Below are positions 56,801 to 64,000 of a stretch of 64,000 nucleotides of DNA, piece after piece (position 1 is the stretch's first letter; every line of letters begins with the position of its first letter). A program made the position numbers and the translations under genes. Origin of the DNA: Meghimatium bilineatum (lineage: Eukaryota > Mollusca > Gastropoda > Stylommatophora > Philomycidae); the NCBI GenBank assembly GCA_034231615.1, contig CM067316.1, positions 24,513,791 through 24,577,790 on the forward strand, in the 5' to 3' direction. Below the pieces are notes generated by a model, which did no database searches, was not told the origin of the DNA, and saw nothing but the letters and a program-made list of their open reading frames with translations.

Positions 56801-59800
56801 TTGTTTTCATTTCTCCGAATGTTTAATAATTTATTGCATCTATTGTAATACTTCATTGAAACTGTGGTCCACCTATTATCAATGGTCTAGTTCATTTGTG
56901 CTATTAATTAAATTTGCAATTTATTTGATAATTGGTTGTTGATCGAATGTCAGTTTGATTTGTTTGTGAACTGTAAACTTGTTTCATATTCTCTGTACCT
57001 ATTAAAAAATGTTTTTAATGTAAAAACCACCCAATGTGTGCATACAAACATATACCTCTCACATACAAGGGTGCCTCAAATGAAAACTATAAAAGTGTGA
57101 TAAAAATTAGATTAAACATGGCACTGTCTTGTAACCTGTCAATATTGTTTAGGGTGACAAGTGTGTCCTGCATGTGACTTCTTAGTGTAAACATGTAATG
57201 TGTCATAAAAATGGCAGTGTAAAGATTGCTGTTTTACTATTGATATGCATCAATGAGAAGCAGTATTCCATTATCCATCTTTTGATTAGTGAAGGGGTGA
57301 AGCATATACAAATTCATCAGTGAATAAAAGTTCAGTATGGCATGCAAGGCCAATCCAGCATGTTTATAATTTGAGTAGGAAGTTTAAAAATGACATGAGT
57401 TCTGTGACAGACTTCAAGGTAGGGTTAGTCACACTGAGCAGTGACAACAGAGTTGATTGCCAGAATGCAGATGTTGAATGCCTTGTACAGGAAAACCAAA
57501 GACTGACTGTGAGTGATGATACTGCACATATACACATAAGTCAAGGTTAAGTATACCACATCATTAGGATGTTCTACAATATCACATAGTGTCTGCCACA
57601 GCAGTTTGACTTTCAGTTCTGATGAAGAGGTACAGCAGGTAGTGCAGGAGTAGAGACATGACCAAGAGAATTGTTTCTACAGGAATCCAAGCACTTTATA
57701 GGAGCTCCAAGACTACTTGTATCAAACACCATGGTGACTACATAAAAAAATGATACAGTTGTGCTTCACTTTTCAGAAAGTATTCACACAAAAAAATGTT
57801 TATGGTTTTCATTTGAAGTGCCACAATGTATGCTGTGACACTGAGCTCTTGCCACACAGTATAAAACTATCGGATGCTATTTAAACTTAAAGTTCTAAAT
57901 GCTGATAAATTTCTTTGAGCTGAGGGCATGTGGCCCACCAACTAAAAATAATTAGTTTGGAAACATTACTTATTCTCCATCATCAATTTATAGCACAACA
58001 TGATCAACTATGTTGAGAAAAATTATCTGCTGCAATATTTTAGGAATTTATCTGCTGCGATATTATAGGAATAACATAAAATGAGGATGGTTTGAAAACT
58101 CAGGTAAATAAAAGTATACACCTGTGAGTTGCAAATTGAGAGTTGTGTTTTTTTAAAATATTTACTGCGATGGGCATCACAGCACATATAGAACTAAGCC
58201 TAAGTTTCATGCTGTTCTTCTCTGCTAGGAATGTAATCCCAGCTAAAATGAGTTTATCACTTTGCAACCAGCAAAAAATGTGAAACACATCTTGTTACAA
58301 CAACTAAGAAGTTACAAGGTTTACTGTTTCAAAGATGTATAAGGCCATTGTCATCCAAAAGCAACACAATGCATCTCTCAACTACATTCTGCTGGAAATA
58401 TAACAGGGCCATAGCGCTACAAAAGAGATTCTGAAAGAGTTTGAGAATGACAACTAAAAATGTGTTTAAATGAAGATCATGCACACAAGCAGAGACATGA
58501 AAAGTTATATGTATAAAAGGAATCTTTTGAAGAAACTTCCAGCTGTATTAGAAAACCAGATCACAGAACTAATGTGATTTTTCAATCACAGGTTACATAT
58601 AGATATCCACAGAAGATGTATCACTTTGTACTCAGGCATGCTCTGAGCAGGAAAACAACTCTGTATACTTGTGGCACATTGCTGATTATAAATTTACAAG
58701 TGATATCCAACATCTGAAGTGAATCTTCCTGTCTGGAAAATCTCACGAACATGGAATTCAGTATTTGGTTGATGACATAGACCTATATTGTATAAAAGGC
58801 AACTGTAAGCTATCAAAGTCTCAATGAATGCAATGATTTATTCTGATGGGAACATGCCCATAGTCAAAATGTTATGTGTTTGGGGACAAAAAATATATTT
58901 TTAATGTATGATATATTGATATATGAATATTGAAATCTGATTATTGATATATTGATATCTGATTATTGATATATGATGTATCTGATAGGTTGTGGTGATA
59001 CTTTTTTCTTACAGCTTAGAAATGATACCAACTCTGGCTTTTGAAATATGATTAGCTTACGTAAACACTTCAAATACAGTTTATCACAGTTTATCAGTAA
59101 ACACTATTTCTATATCAACATTGCACATGTTGTTGTTCATCCATCACAAGTGATGTTGACCATTTGTTACATCCACTTTTGAAATTAATTTAGAGTAATG
59201 TACTTGACGATGAGTTCATAATGGCTTATAAGCCATATTCTACCTGTAATTTTCTTCCTACTCTTTGCTGTTGAGGTTGCTGCATTTTTCCTATTTCACA
59301 AGATGTTTGGCCTTTTTATTGTAGAGCTCCATGTAGCTTGTAGAGCTCCATGTAGCTCTATTTCATGCAGCGTCTTCCCCTTTATTCAGATTTATTTCAA
59401 AGGCTTTCATTGAGGTCTTTAACATTCCTTGTAGTGTTTCTTTTGGCCACATTGAGAACATAGGCCGTTCATGCATCTCACCAGAGAGAAGTAATTTTCA
59501 TGTATCAACATCTCAGATACAGTTTATAGTAAGATTATATCTATATCAGCATCTGAGATACAGTTTATCAGTAAAGATAATTTTTATGCTTATGAAAACC
59601 AGAAGTAAATCATCTTGTATATGTTTTGAAACTTGCTGCTTTTCATTGTACAATAGCAACATATAGCAAGTGTGATAGCATATATGCCTGACATAAACAA
59701 ATTTATACAGCACAATAGATTTACCTAAACTTGGTGGTTTTGGACCTCTCTCTCATGGTGGCAGACATGTTAGAATGACGACACATAATATAGATAGCAA

Positions 59801-62800
59801 TGCTCAGCATAACAATATTGATCTGTGAGGAGTAAACAAAGTAAGTTCATTAACTCCTAGAACGTGGGATCCCAAACTTTTGGCAATTAAGTACATTTAA
59901 CTTTCCCTGAAGGACTGATGTTTTTGGAATTTTGACTTTACAAAATAGTAACTCTAATAATAATTATTCAAGAATTGATGTACAAGTTTTACCTGCATCA
60001 TAAGTACTCATTGCATTGTGGAAAATTCCATTACAAAATGGTGTACATGTTGATGGTATCTTGTGTTTGTTAAATTATTTTACAGATGAGAAAATGTGCT
60101 ACAATGTCAAGATTTTTGTGATCTAAAAAGAACTAACAGTTGAGCACATTGTTGAACTTGTGCTTTAAGTTTCAAAGCATGATGAATTAGATTTAGATGA
60201 TGATTATTCTGAAAATGATATAGAAATTGACTCAGACGATCACTTGAATGAGTACAGTAGCTTTAATAAATCATAACAGTTGTTGTAGTAATTTTCCTAG
60301 TTCATAACTGGCTCAAGCTACAATCTATGGGAACATATTTTGGTACATTATACATAGTTTATCATGTAATTATGATTCAGGTTATACTCCTACTAATATG
60401 TTTGCACTCATGTGTACCTGCAGACACAAAATTTGTTGAACATACAGGTCCTCAGAAAATTCTAGAATCTATTTCTTCAGATAGTAAAAGATATTGAACT
60501 TTTAGAATTTCTCCTGGAAAATAGTTTCTGGCAAAATTTTTATGAACAAATAGACATGTTACACAAGTTAGAGACAAAAAGCTTCCACTTACTACATTAA
60601 AAAGCATAAAAATGTATAAGTTCCAAAATGTATGAGTTCCAGTGATGAAAGCTTTCTTCAGACTATGCCTTCAAATGGAGCACAGTGTGAGAAAACCATG
60701 ATATGAAGACTATTGTGGTTCAGCTCCTCAACACATATCATTTCTGAAACTTATGGTTTTTGCGCTGTGATGGAAAGACAGCTTTCTTTCTTTATGGACT
60801 TTTCTTTACCTTGTTAGTAAGGAGAACCCTGCTCTTAATAAAACAGAGAAGTACAAATTCATACTATGCTGAATTTGTTGCTTCCAAGGTTTCAACACTA
60901 TTATTTATCATCACAACACTTGAGTTTAGATGAAGGCATTATCCCATCTAAAAGCAGACTTTCATTCAAACAATACATCAAGTCAAAACTGATTTCTTCT
61001 TCTTTAATTCACTTGAAACATGTCTATATCTGTAATTCTGTCTCCTGAATAAAACTCACTGTCTTTTGTAGTTCATACAGTGTCCCATAGAGCTTTGATT
61101 CCAGTGTTGTTTCCTCTGACCAATATGTCTGCCTCAGCTTTTTATGCTCAGAACACTCTTGAAGTATATGTTTGGCACTCTGTGCTGCCTGTCCACATGT
61201 ACACATGGTCATGTTGCCAATCTTGAACTTTGTAACATGTGACTGCAGAGTTGGTTGTGTCCTGCTCTGAGGCGTAGAATTATAACTTGTTCTGATCTGT
61301 TCATAATGTGATAGTCATCTTGTGTTGGTGTTTGTGGCTTTCTCAAAACTGATAAAGTTGGAAATAAAACTCTACATGGCATGTGAATCCATCTCAGGAT
61401 GTATTTTGAATGTGGAAATATATACCTACTGGAAGAACACAGGATGATATCCTAGAACTAGGTGTTGTCAGTCAGTGTTAGTAAGAAAAAAAAAGTATCA
61501 TTGTCATAGACAAGTTTTACAACAGTGTTTCTCTCCTTTAACAACTTGTACAATGATTATGGAACATTTGCAGTGGGGTCAGAAATGGTAAATAAGAAAT
61601 TTTACCCAAGAGAACTGACAAGAAAGAAGAAAATGGTCAGGGGCTGTCAGAATTAGTTTCGCACAATAACATTATCTCTTTTATGGTTGGATAAAAGACC
61701 AATCCATTTTATATCCAACTGTCCCAACACAATTTGAAACTATTATAAGGAGAAACAAGGATAGAAAAACAGTGGATATTCCAATTCCTCAACTATATAT
61801 TGACTACAATGCTTTCATTGGTGGGTGTGATGTCAATGACCAAGTATGTCATCTCAATAGAATATGTCAATATTATCGTTATATGCAAAGATTACTTGTA
61901 ACGTTTTTCATATGGGCATGCAATATTGCAGATATAATAATTAACAGCTACAACCCACACAAAATGACTGGAAAACACTATAAAACATTTGTTCATGATT
62001 GAAATATGTTTGTCCCTAATCAGCAGTTACATAATAGCTGCAGAAAATGCCAGAACCATATTGATATACCATAGATACTGCAGAATGTTGGCATCCACTA
62101 GTTTCTGTGACTTTTCCACCATGACATACTATGATAGACCATTCAAAAAAGTAAAAACCAAATTTTGGTGTTGTTATTGCATCACTTATCTATGCCTAAA
62201 GGAAGTGTCTACATGCTGGTAGGACTAGCACAAGAAAGCAGGAGTACTGGAGATCATAAGGTCAGTCAACATTATATAATAATTCTGAAGCAACCCAAGG
62301 TGATGTGTATCACTTTGTGAAATATTCCCACAAAAAAAAAACTTGAAATGTTCCCAGAAAAAAGTACCAACATTCATACAAAATAAAGTGAACTACTCTT
62401 TGTATTAACTAGCAAAAAAATCCCTCCTCTTATGAAAGTCTTATTTACAGCCTGATTGGTTGTATGCACATTTCTTACATTTATATATTCATACTGCAGC
62501 TATTTCATTTTATACATGGTAGGCCTACATTTATTTCATGAAGTGTCTAGTCTTCTCTCCACAATTTTGGTTGACTTCAAGATTTGGTGTTATCCCCGAA
62601 AGCTCCCAGATTTCACATGAATAAGTAAGGATAGATATTTAAGTTGAGTATCCTAAGCTTTGCTCCTGTAGGCTTACTTAAGATTTTTATTTCCATATCT
62701 TCCATGTTTCTCAATACTAGTGATATCATTGTGATTTTTGTTCTAACTTTTTAAAAGCCAGAGATACATGGTTAAATATGTTGATTGTATTAAATGTTTA

Positions 62801-63475
62801 CAGTTAGTGACAGATGAGGTCAGATAATTCTCATTAGTAAAACTTAAAAAAAAAACAACAAGGACTCAATTGACATAGAGGATTGACCTCATTGTACTTG
62901 GGTTTCCCAATATGTACTTCATCTCTCCCAATGAAGTGGCATGCTGCTTATTGAGAGTACCACTCATAGTATGTAACTCCATACCTTCTAGCATTTGTCA
63001 CCAGTCCCTGAAAAATCCACATTGTAAACAAGATGTCATAAGCCAGATTTGAACCCACAACCCCATGAGCTCAAGGTGAATGGCTCAAGAATAATGCCAG
63101 GAAAAACCCAATTTAGTAAAACAGAACTTCCATGTGTGTTAACAATACATTTTCTGAGCTACTTTGATTTGTGAATTTTGTTTTCTGGTCTTGTTAAGAG
63201 TCTCTTGATGAACATTTTGATGCTGTTTTTTTTCTGAGTAACAGAGAAATCTTCATTTCTTATAATTCATCATTGGTTAATAGTTTTCCTGCAGTCTACC
63301 AAATATTTGTGTATTTTCATTGGTTAATAGTTTTACTGCAGTCTACCAAATATTTGTGTATCTGATCTGCTACATATAAAAATAAACACTCCACATATAG
63401 AAACTCACCAGCATGACTGCAAGGGCAGGGCCTACAAAACTCCATATAAAATATTTCTCTGTGGTCAGCCAGCAA
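41216..63475 (-). CDS. ADGRL: Latrophilin-type adhesion GPCR, 3' part (8 exons, 5' end outside window)
   Basis: Minus-strand exons 63475-63409, 59822-59725, 55884-55819, 51399-51231, 50142-50017, 47262-47181, 43988-43696 and 41887-41216 join in one frame across GT-AG borders. They give 523 residues to the stop (501 without the 66-nt exon). Readable parts are ECL2 CWLTTEKYFIWSF, TM5, a loop with RHSNMSATM, TM6 with LLGLTWLLG, and TM7 LNSLQGLFIFVFHC. A serine-rich tail of about 395 residues includes HRYSTGSEDSD. These motifs match latrophilins, plasma-membrane adhesion receptors that bind teneurins and FLRTs in other animals. The GAIN domain, lectin domain and TM1-4 lie beyond the right edge. 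The last residues (STNHC) are not a class I PDZ ligand, unlike vertebrate latrophilins. Confidence 0.93.
41895..42890. repeat. About 1-kb minisatellite abutting a splice acceptor
   Basis: More than 25 units of about 37 bp (CACATACACAACAGTAACAT then GTAAGTTAACTTTCTGT). A second unit type, in which ATGTAAGT replaces TTTCTGT, gives an irregular higher-order pattern. The first unit reaches to within about 10 bases of the acceptor AG of the last exon. The presumed branch-point and pyrimidine region of that intron therefore lies in repeat sequence. Confidence 0.95.
42890..43010 (-). mobile_element. SINE tail fragment, family S3
   Basis: Plus-strand TACTTCATTGTACTCATATT and then CCCATATGTACTATATCTCT match the segment at about 62885-62935 (CCTCATTGTACTTGGG ... 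CCAATATGTACTTCATCTCT). Only the 3' body is present. Confidence 0.6.
43696..43988 (-). CDS. ADGRL: Latrophilin exon: cytoplasmic tail
   Basis: 293 nt. Entry takes two bases (AT) that complete an Asn codon begun in the previous exon; exit is phase 0 at CAG followed by GTAATA. It encodes VNRSGTENSTSKDSSNVPSS ... YVYNPSYSSNGN ... MALDLSEFVDCS ... CKHNMQ. Ser/Asn-rich, no membrane segment. Confidence 0.9.
44577..45502. mobile_element. 926-bp piggyBac-like MITE flanked by TTAA
   Basis: TTAA at 44573-44576 and 45503-45506 flank ends CCTTTAGGGC and, inverted, CCTTTAGGAT. Outside, the LINE frame resumes cleanly (NQLLNL before, GRRN after), so the insertion duplicated only TTAA. No transposase is encoded. 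TTAA target and short CC-ending inverted repeats are the piggyBac signature. Kolobok also uses TTAA. Confidence 0.8.
46100..46320 (-). mobile_element. Jockey-like RT fragment nested in a LINE
   Basis: The minus strand reads VVPEKWLHSYLIPMPKPVKD and then MDIKGYCIITLQNVYSKILE. This is the early RT region ('vP..W....ipi.KpgkD....yRpIsL....K..Er') in opposite orientation to the surrounding LINE. Confidence 0.65.
46831..47180. other. Intron sequence, nothing recognised
   Basis: AT-rich intronic sequence downstream of the exon ending at 47181. Confidence 0.5.
47181..47262 (-). CDS. ADGRL: Latrophilin exon: cytoplasmic tail, 82 nt
   Basis: Acceptor TTTTTCAG precedes 47262; donor GTAAGT follows 47181. 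Phase 0 entry, phase 1 exit. It encodes YLSKLFGQRNRNSAASTNSS and then AKPFLGN. Skipping it alone would shift the frame; skipping it together with the next exon (82 + 293 = 375 nt) would not. Confidence 0.88.
47590..49930 (-). mobile_element. Jockey-like LINE with EN and RT traces, minus strand (intronic)
   Basis: Reading the minus strand from the right: an ORF1-like block (IISIHLENLIIKHLHIS, about 49810) and an APE-type endonuclease trace (FNGHLPHWGYQDHNKTGRYI, about 49350; LTICSSDGLLLS, about 49190; HKPIFITI, about 49130). Then the RT catalytic box SLYADDLTIWQSHEN (about 48230), LKRLTGTSWG-like (about 47900), VLEYNSALL and a terminal ACDIHTNVELLEIKKDM block (about 47700). Frames are broken many times. 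A SINE splits it at 48512-48788. Confidence 0.78.
48512..48788 (+). mobile_element. tRNA-derived SINE, family S1 (nested)
   Basis: About 80% identical by eye to 1186-1483, with B box GGTTCAAAACC and the same 3' end ACATACCTTTACC. The 8-bp target duplication ACTATTAG lies at 48504-48511 and 48789-48796. It inserted into the minus-strand LINE. Confidence 0.9.
50017..50142 (-). CDS. ADGRL: Latrophilin exon: membrane-proximal tail
   Basis: 126 nt, phase 0 at both ends. Acceptor CTTGCAG, donor GTAAAT. It encodes VQKEYRKVARRTSWLPNCIR and then VNYGGYTGV, ending SGSGN. The KEY basic stretch directly after TM7 is conserved in latrophilins. Being a multiple of three, it could be skipped in frame. If the intron is retained, the frame continues 21 residues and stops. 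Confidence 0.9.
50143..51230. other. Intron, nothing recognised
   Basis: 1088-bp intron between the TM7 exon and the next exon; AT-rich, no repeat family recognised. Confidence 0.5.
51231..51399 (-). CDS. ADGRL: Latrophilin exon: TM6 and TM7
   Basis: 169 nt; acceptor TTACACAG, donor GTTAGT. The first base completes a codon from the upstream exon; the exit is phase 0. It encodes AWLKGAIVLAILLGLTWLLG (TM6, with the conserved Trp), NEETVVVAYFFTVL and NSLQGLFIFVFHCVKNEK (TM7). This is the most diagnostic exon for the adhesion GPCR class. Confidence 0.96.
51660..52700. repeat. Diverged direct duplication in intron
   Basis: Blocks at about 51705-51755 (TTGCTGCTAAGCATAGGGGTGG), 51950-51990 and nearby recur at about 52130-52165 (TTGCCGTTAAGCGCAGGGGT) and 52530-52575 (TTTATTTCTGATGTCC). 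TCTAATGATC blocks also repeat near 52477 and 52630. Confidence 0.5.
52701..54269. other. Intron, nothing recognised
   Basis: AT-rich intronic sequence; short frames only. Confidence 0.4.
54270..54960 (-). mobile_element. RTE-like LINE 3' end, minus strand (intronic)
   Basis: The minus strand reads TKITLFNTIIMPSLCYQCQT, PTEITCLCRILGILQRD and then LCYTDTVKADLEADHKNDGP-like sequence near 54470. It has a GATAGATA-type tail at 54333-54345. It is the same family as 44380-46830 on the opposite strand. Confidence 0.75.
55819..55884 (-). CDS. ADGRL: Latrophilin 66-nt cassette exon in intracellular loop 3
   Basis: Acceptor AAATGCAG before 55884, donor GTAAGA after 55819. Entered and left in phase 2, with no stop in that frame: ITESLSSMETFAPPKLRFPD and then L/P. 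Included, the loop reads KTTKFS plus this segment and then PAWLKGA. Skipped, it reads KTTKFRAWLKGA, which is closer to other latrophilins. It adds 22 residues with Ser/Thr sites and prolines next to TM6. Whether it is used is an inference from splice sites and phase. Confidence 0.75.
55930..56715. repeat. 58-bp minisatellite upstream of the cassette exon
   Basis: About 13 units of ACACTTATCTGTACATACAA, then CTAGCTCATAGGTAAGATTC and AGAGATAACAAAATGT, with variants. It begins about 45 bases upstream (minus-strand sense) of the 66-nt exon's acceptor. Confidence 0.94.
57066..57828 (+). mobile_element. Internally deleted mariner-like element (intronic)
   Basis: Ends CAAGGGTGCCTCAAATGAAA and, inverted, CATTGTGGCACTTCAAATGA are terminal inverted repeats flanked by TA (57064-57065 and 57829-57830). 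Inside, the plus strand has a transposase N-terminal HTH region (HLLISEGVKHIQIHQ, then SVTDFKVGLVT, then VECLVQENQRLTVSD). The C-terminal end follows directly (SSDEEVQQVVQE, then FYRNPSTL). The catalytic DD(D/E) core between them is missing, so this is a deletion derivative, also with frameshifts. Confidence 0.88.
57829..59239. other. Intron, nothing recognised
   Basis: AT-rich with a GATATATTGATAT-type low-complexity patch at about 58905-58985. No exon recognised. Confidence 0.4.
59240..59480 (-). mobile_element. LINE C-terminal fragment (tentative)
   Basis: The minus strand reads MWPKETLQGMLKTSMKAFEI, NRATWSSTSYMELYN and then KAKHLVK. This resembles the C-terminal block of LINE proteins with 'R..WR..v..G...fE' spacing. 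Short and decayed. Confidence 0.45.
59725..59822 (-). CDS. ADGRL: Latrophilin exon: TM5 and intracellular loop 3
   Basis: 98 nt; acceptor CTCACAG, donor GTAAAT. Phase 0 entry, phase 2 exit. It encodes INIVMLSIAIYIMCRHSNMS and then ATMRERSKTTKF plus the first two bases of the next codon. CRHSN after TM5 is a conserved latrophilin feature. Confidence 0.93.
60160..62235 (+). pseudogene. piggyBac-type transposase relic (intronic)
   Basis: Plus strand, antisense to the receptor gene. In order: an acidic N-terminal stretch (DELDLDDDYSENDIEIDSDD, about 60183) and a block with FVEHTGPQKILESISSDSK (about 60430). MKAFFRLCL lies at about 60640. LSLDEGIIPSKSRLSFKQYI (about 60920) holds the first catalytic Asp, DKFYNSVS-like sequence (about 61510) the second, and LLWLDKRPIHFISNCPN (about 61680) the third. 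The last block is IPIPQLYIDYNAFIGGCDVN plus DQ (about 61785). Order and spacing fit DDE_Tnp_1_7 proteins. Stops, frameshifts and a LINE insertion at 61030-61330 kill it. Confidence 0.88.
61030..61330 (-). mobile_element. LINE C-terminal end nested in piggyBac relic
   Basis: An open minus-strand frame reads QPTLQSHVTKFKIGNM, then MCTCGQAAQSAKHILQECSE, then LRQTYWSEETTLESKLYGTL, ending FIQETELQI. CxCG ... HILxxC is the C-terminal zinc-like motif of RNase H-bearing LINEs; a relative lies at 6360-6600. It interrupts the piggyBac frame between its first and second catalytic Asp blocks. Confidence 0.82.
62236..62879. other. Intron, nothing recognised
   Basis: AT-rich intronic sequence after the piggyBac relic. 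I could not find a clear TTAA-flanked right terminus. Confidence 0.4.
62880..63110 (-). mobile_element. tRNA-derived SINE, family S3, minus strand
   Basis: On the minus strand the head has the B-box-like GGGTTCAAATC (about 63052) and the body TTGTTTACAATGTGGATTTT, then TATGGAGTTACATACTATGA. It ends GAAGTACATATTGGGAAACC. It matches 20231-20440 and, for its 3' part, 42890-43010. Confidence 0.72.
63271..63361. repeat. 47-bp tandem duplication
   Basis: CATTGGTTAATAGTTTTCCT and then GCAGTCTACCAAATATTTGT occurs twice with one base difference. It ends about 50 bases downstream of the donor of the 63475-63409 exon (minus-strand sense). Confidence 0.92.
63409..63475 (-). CDS. ADGRL: Latrophilin exon: ECL2 and start of TM5
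   Basis: 67 nt; acceptor TTTTACAG, donor GTGAGT. The first base ends a codon from an exon outside the window; the exit is phase 0. It encodes CWLTTEKYFIWSFVGPAL and then AVML. The Cys is the expected ECL2 half of the ECL2-TM3 disulfide, and CWL with FIWSFVGPA is strongly conserved in latrophilins. Confidence 0.95.
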
Positions 63476-64000
63476 CTGTAAAATTAATTGTGTGAATTTT
63501 TTTCTATACTGTATGCCAGTAAAATAGTTTAATTTCTTATATTTCTCTATTTATTTATTGACATAGTGGTATGAATGAAGGAATAACATAAAACTATAAT
63601 ACACAGTATTTGTTAGATACATTGTATCACAAAAATAGTGTCATTTGATTCAAGAATGGATAATGGCTACATAACATAGACCACACAAATTTTACTAAAA
63701 AGAAAATTGAATAAGAAACTGTTGACATCCCAACGGATGGATATAATCATGAGAAAAAGTGATCAAATTTTATATAAATACAAATATATGACTTCTTCTG
63801 TATGTTCTCAAACACTGGCTAGTTACAGAATGTAGTCCAGAAAACAAAATGCGCTGTGTCATGGTTTATAGCTTGGCTGTAATATCTGCACCTTTTAGCT
63901 TGAGATACATCTGACTTCAGAATGGCTTCTGAATAACTTTAAACTCTGTATGAGATGGGAGAGCCAACCCCACCCCAAAAACCTCTTTAATCTCTTACGA
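63476..64000. other. Upstream intron of the receptor gene
   Basis: AT-rich. No further exon (TM1-TM4) was recognised before the window edge. Confidence 0.5.

Overview
This is AT-rich eukaryotic (animal) DNA, not prokaryotic. It holds spliced exons with GT-AG borders, tRNA-derived SINEs, many decayed non-LTR retrotransposons, minisatellites and cut-and-paste transposon relics. The retrotransposon and SINE types, and the one cellular gene, suit a marine or freshwater lophotrochozoan, most likely a mollusc. The phylum is an inference from repeat style and is not proven.

The only cellular gene I can support lies on the minus strand from 63475 down to a stop codon at 41216-41218. Its upstream part lies beyond the right edge of the window. 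It is the 3' half of a latrophilin-type adhesion GPCR (ADGRL/Cirl). Eight exons with matching splice phases encode extracellular loop 2, TM5, intracellular loop 3, TM6, TM7 and a cytoplasmic tail of about 395 residues. One of them, 55884-55819, is 66 nt long with phase 2 at both ends. It adds exactly 22 residues to intracellular loop 3 and reads in frame when skipped, so it looks like a cassette exon. Minisatellites of about 1 kb and 0.8 kb lie just upstream of the acceptors of the last exon and of this cassette exon.

The left 41 kb, downstream of the gene, is a repeat graveyard. I read LINE remnants on both strands: RTE-like copies, jockey-like copies with RT, and copies with an RNase H domain and a C-terminal zinc motif. 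Several are nested, and target-site duplications reveal the order of insertion. Examples are a 291-bp LINE end inside an RNase H domain at 5040-5330, a 720-bp LINE inside another at 9148-9867, and a 167-bp hAT-like element inside a LINE end at 17326-17492. DNA transposon relics include hAT-like elements (17326, 25844, 32129), an 8-bp-TSD MITE (2255-2754), a transposase fragment of the ISXO2/IS1595 (Merlin) type (19585-20046), and a fold-back element at 14761-15226.

The introns of the receptor gene hold the same kinds of elements: a TTAA-flanked piggyBac-like MITE in a LINE (44577-45502), an antisense LINE fragment (46100-46320), an endonuclease-RT LINE split by a SINE (47590-49930), an internally deleted mariner (57066-57828), and a nearly complete but dead piggyBac transposase interrupted by a LINE (60160-62235).

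Observations least explained by standard annotation are: a recurring TGATAA / short stem / GAAAC motif at five loci that resembles a decayed hammerhead ribozyme core; the palindrome TAGGCCTA, found exactly at least 18 times; a 33-bp minisatellite that is an in-frame expansion of a LINE codon block; and a core shared by two SINE families with different tRNA-like heads.
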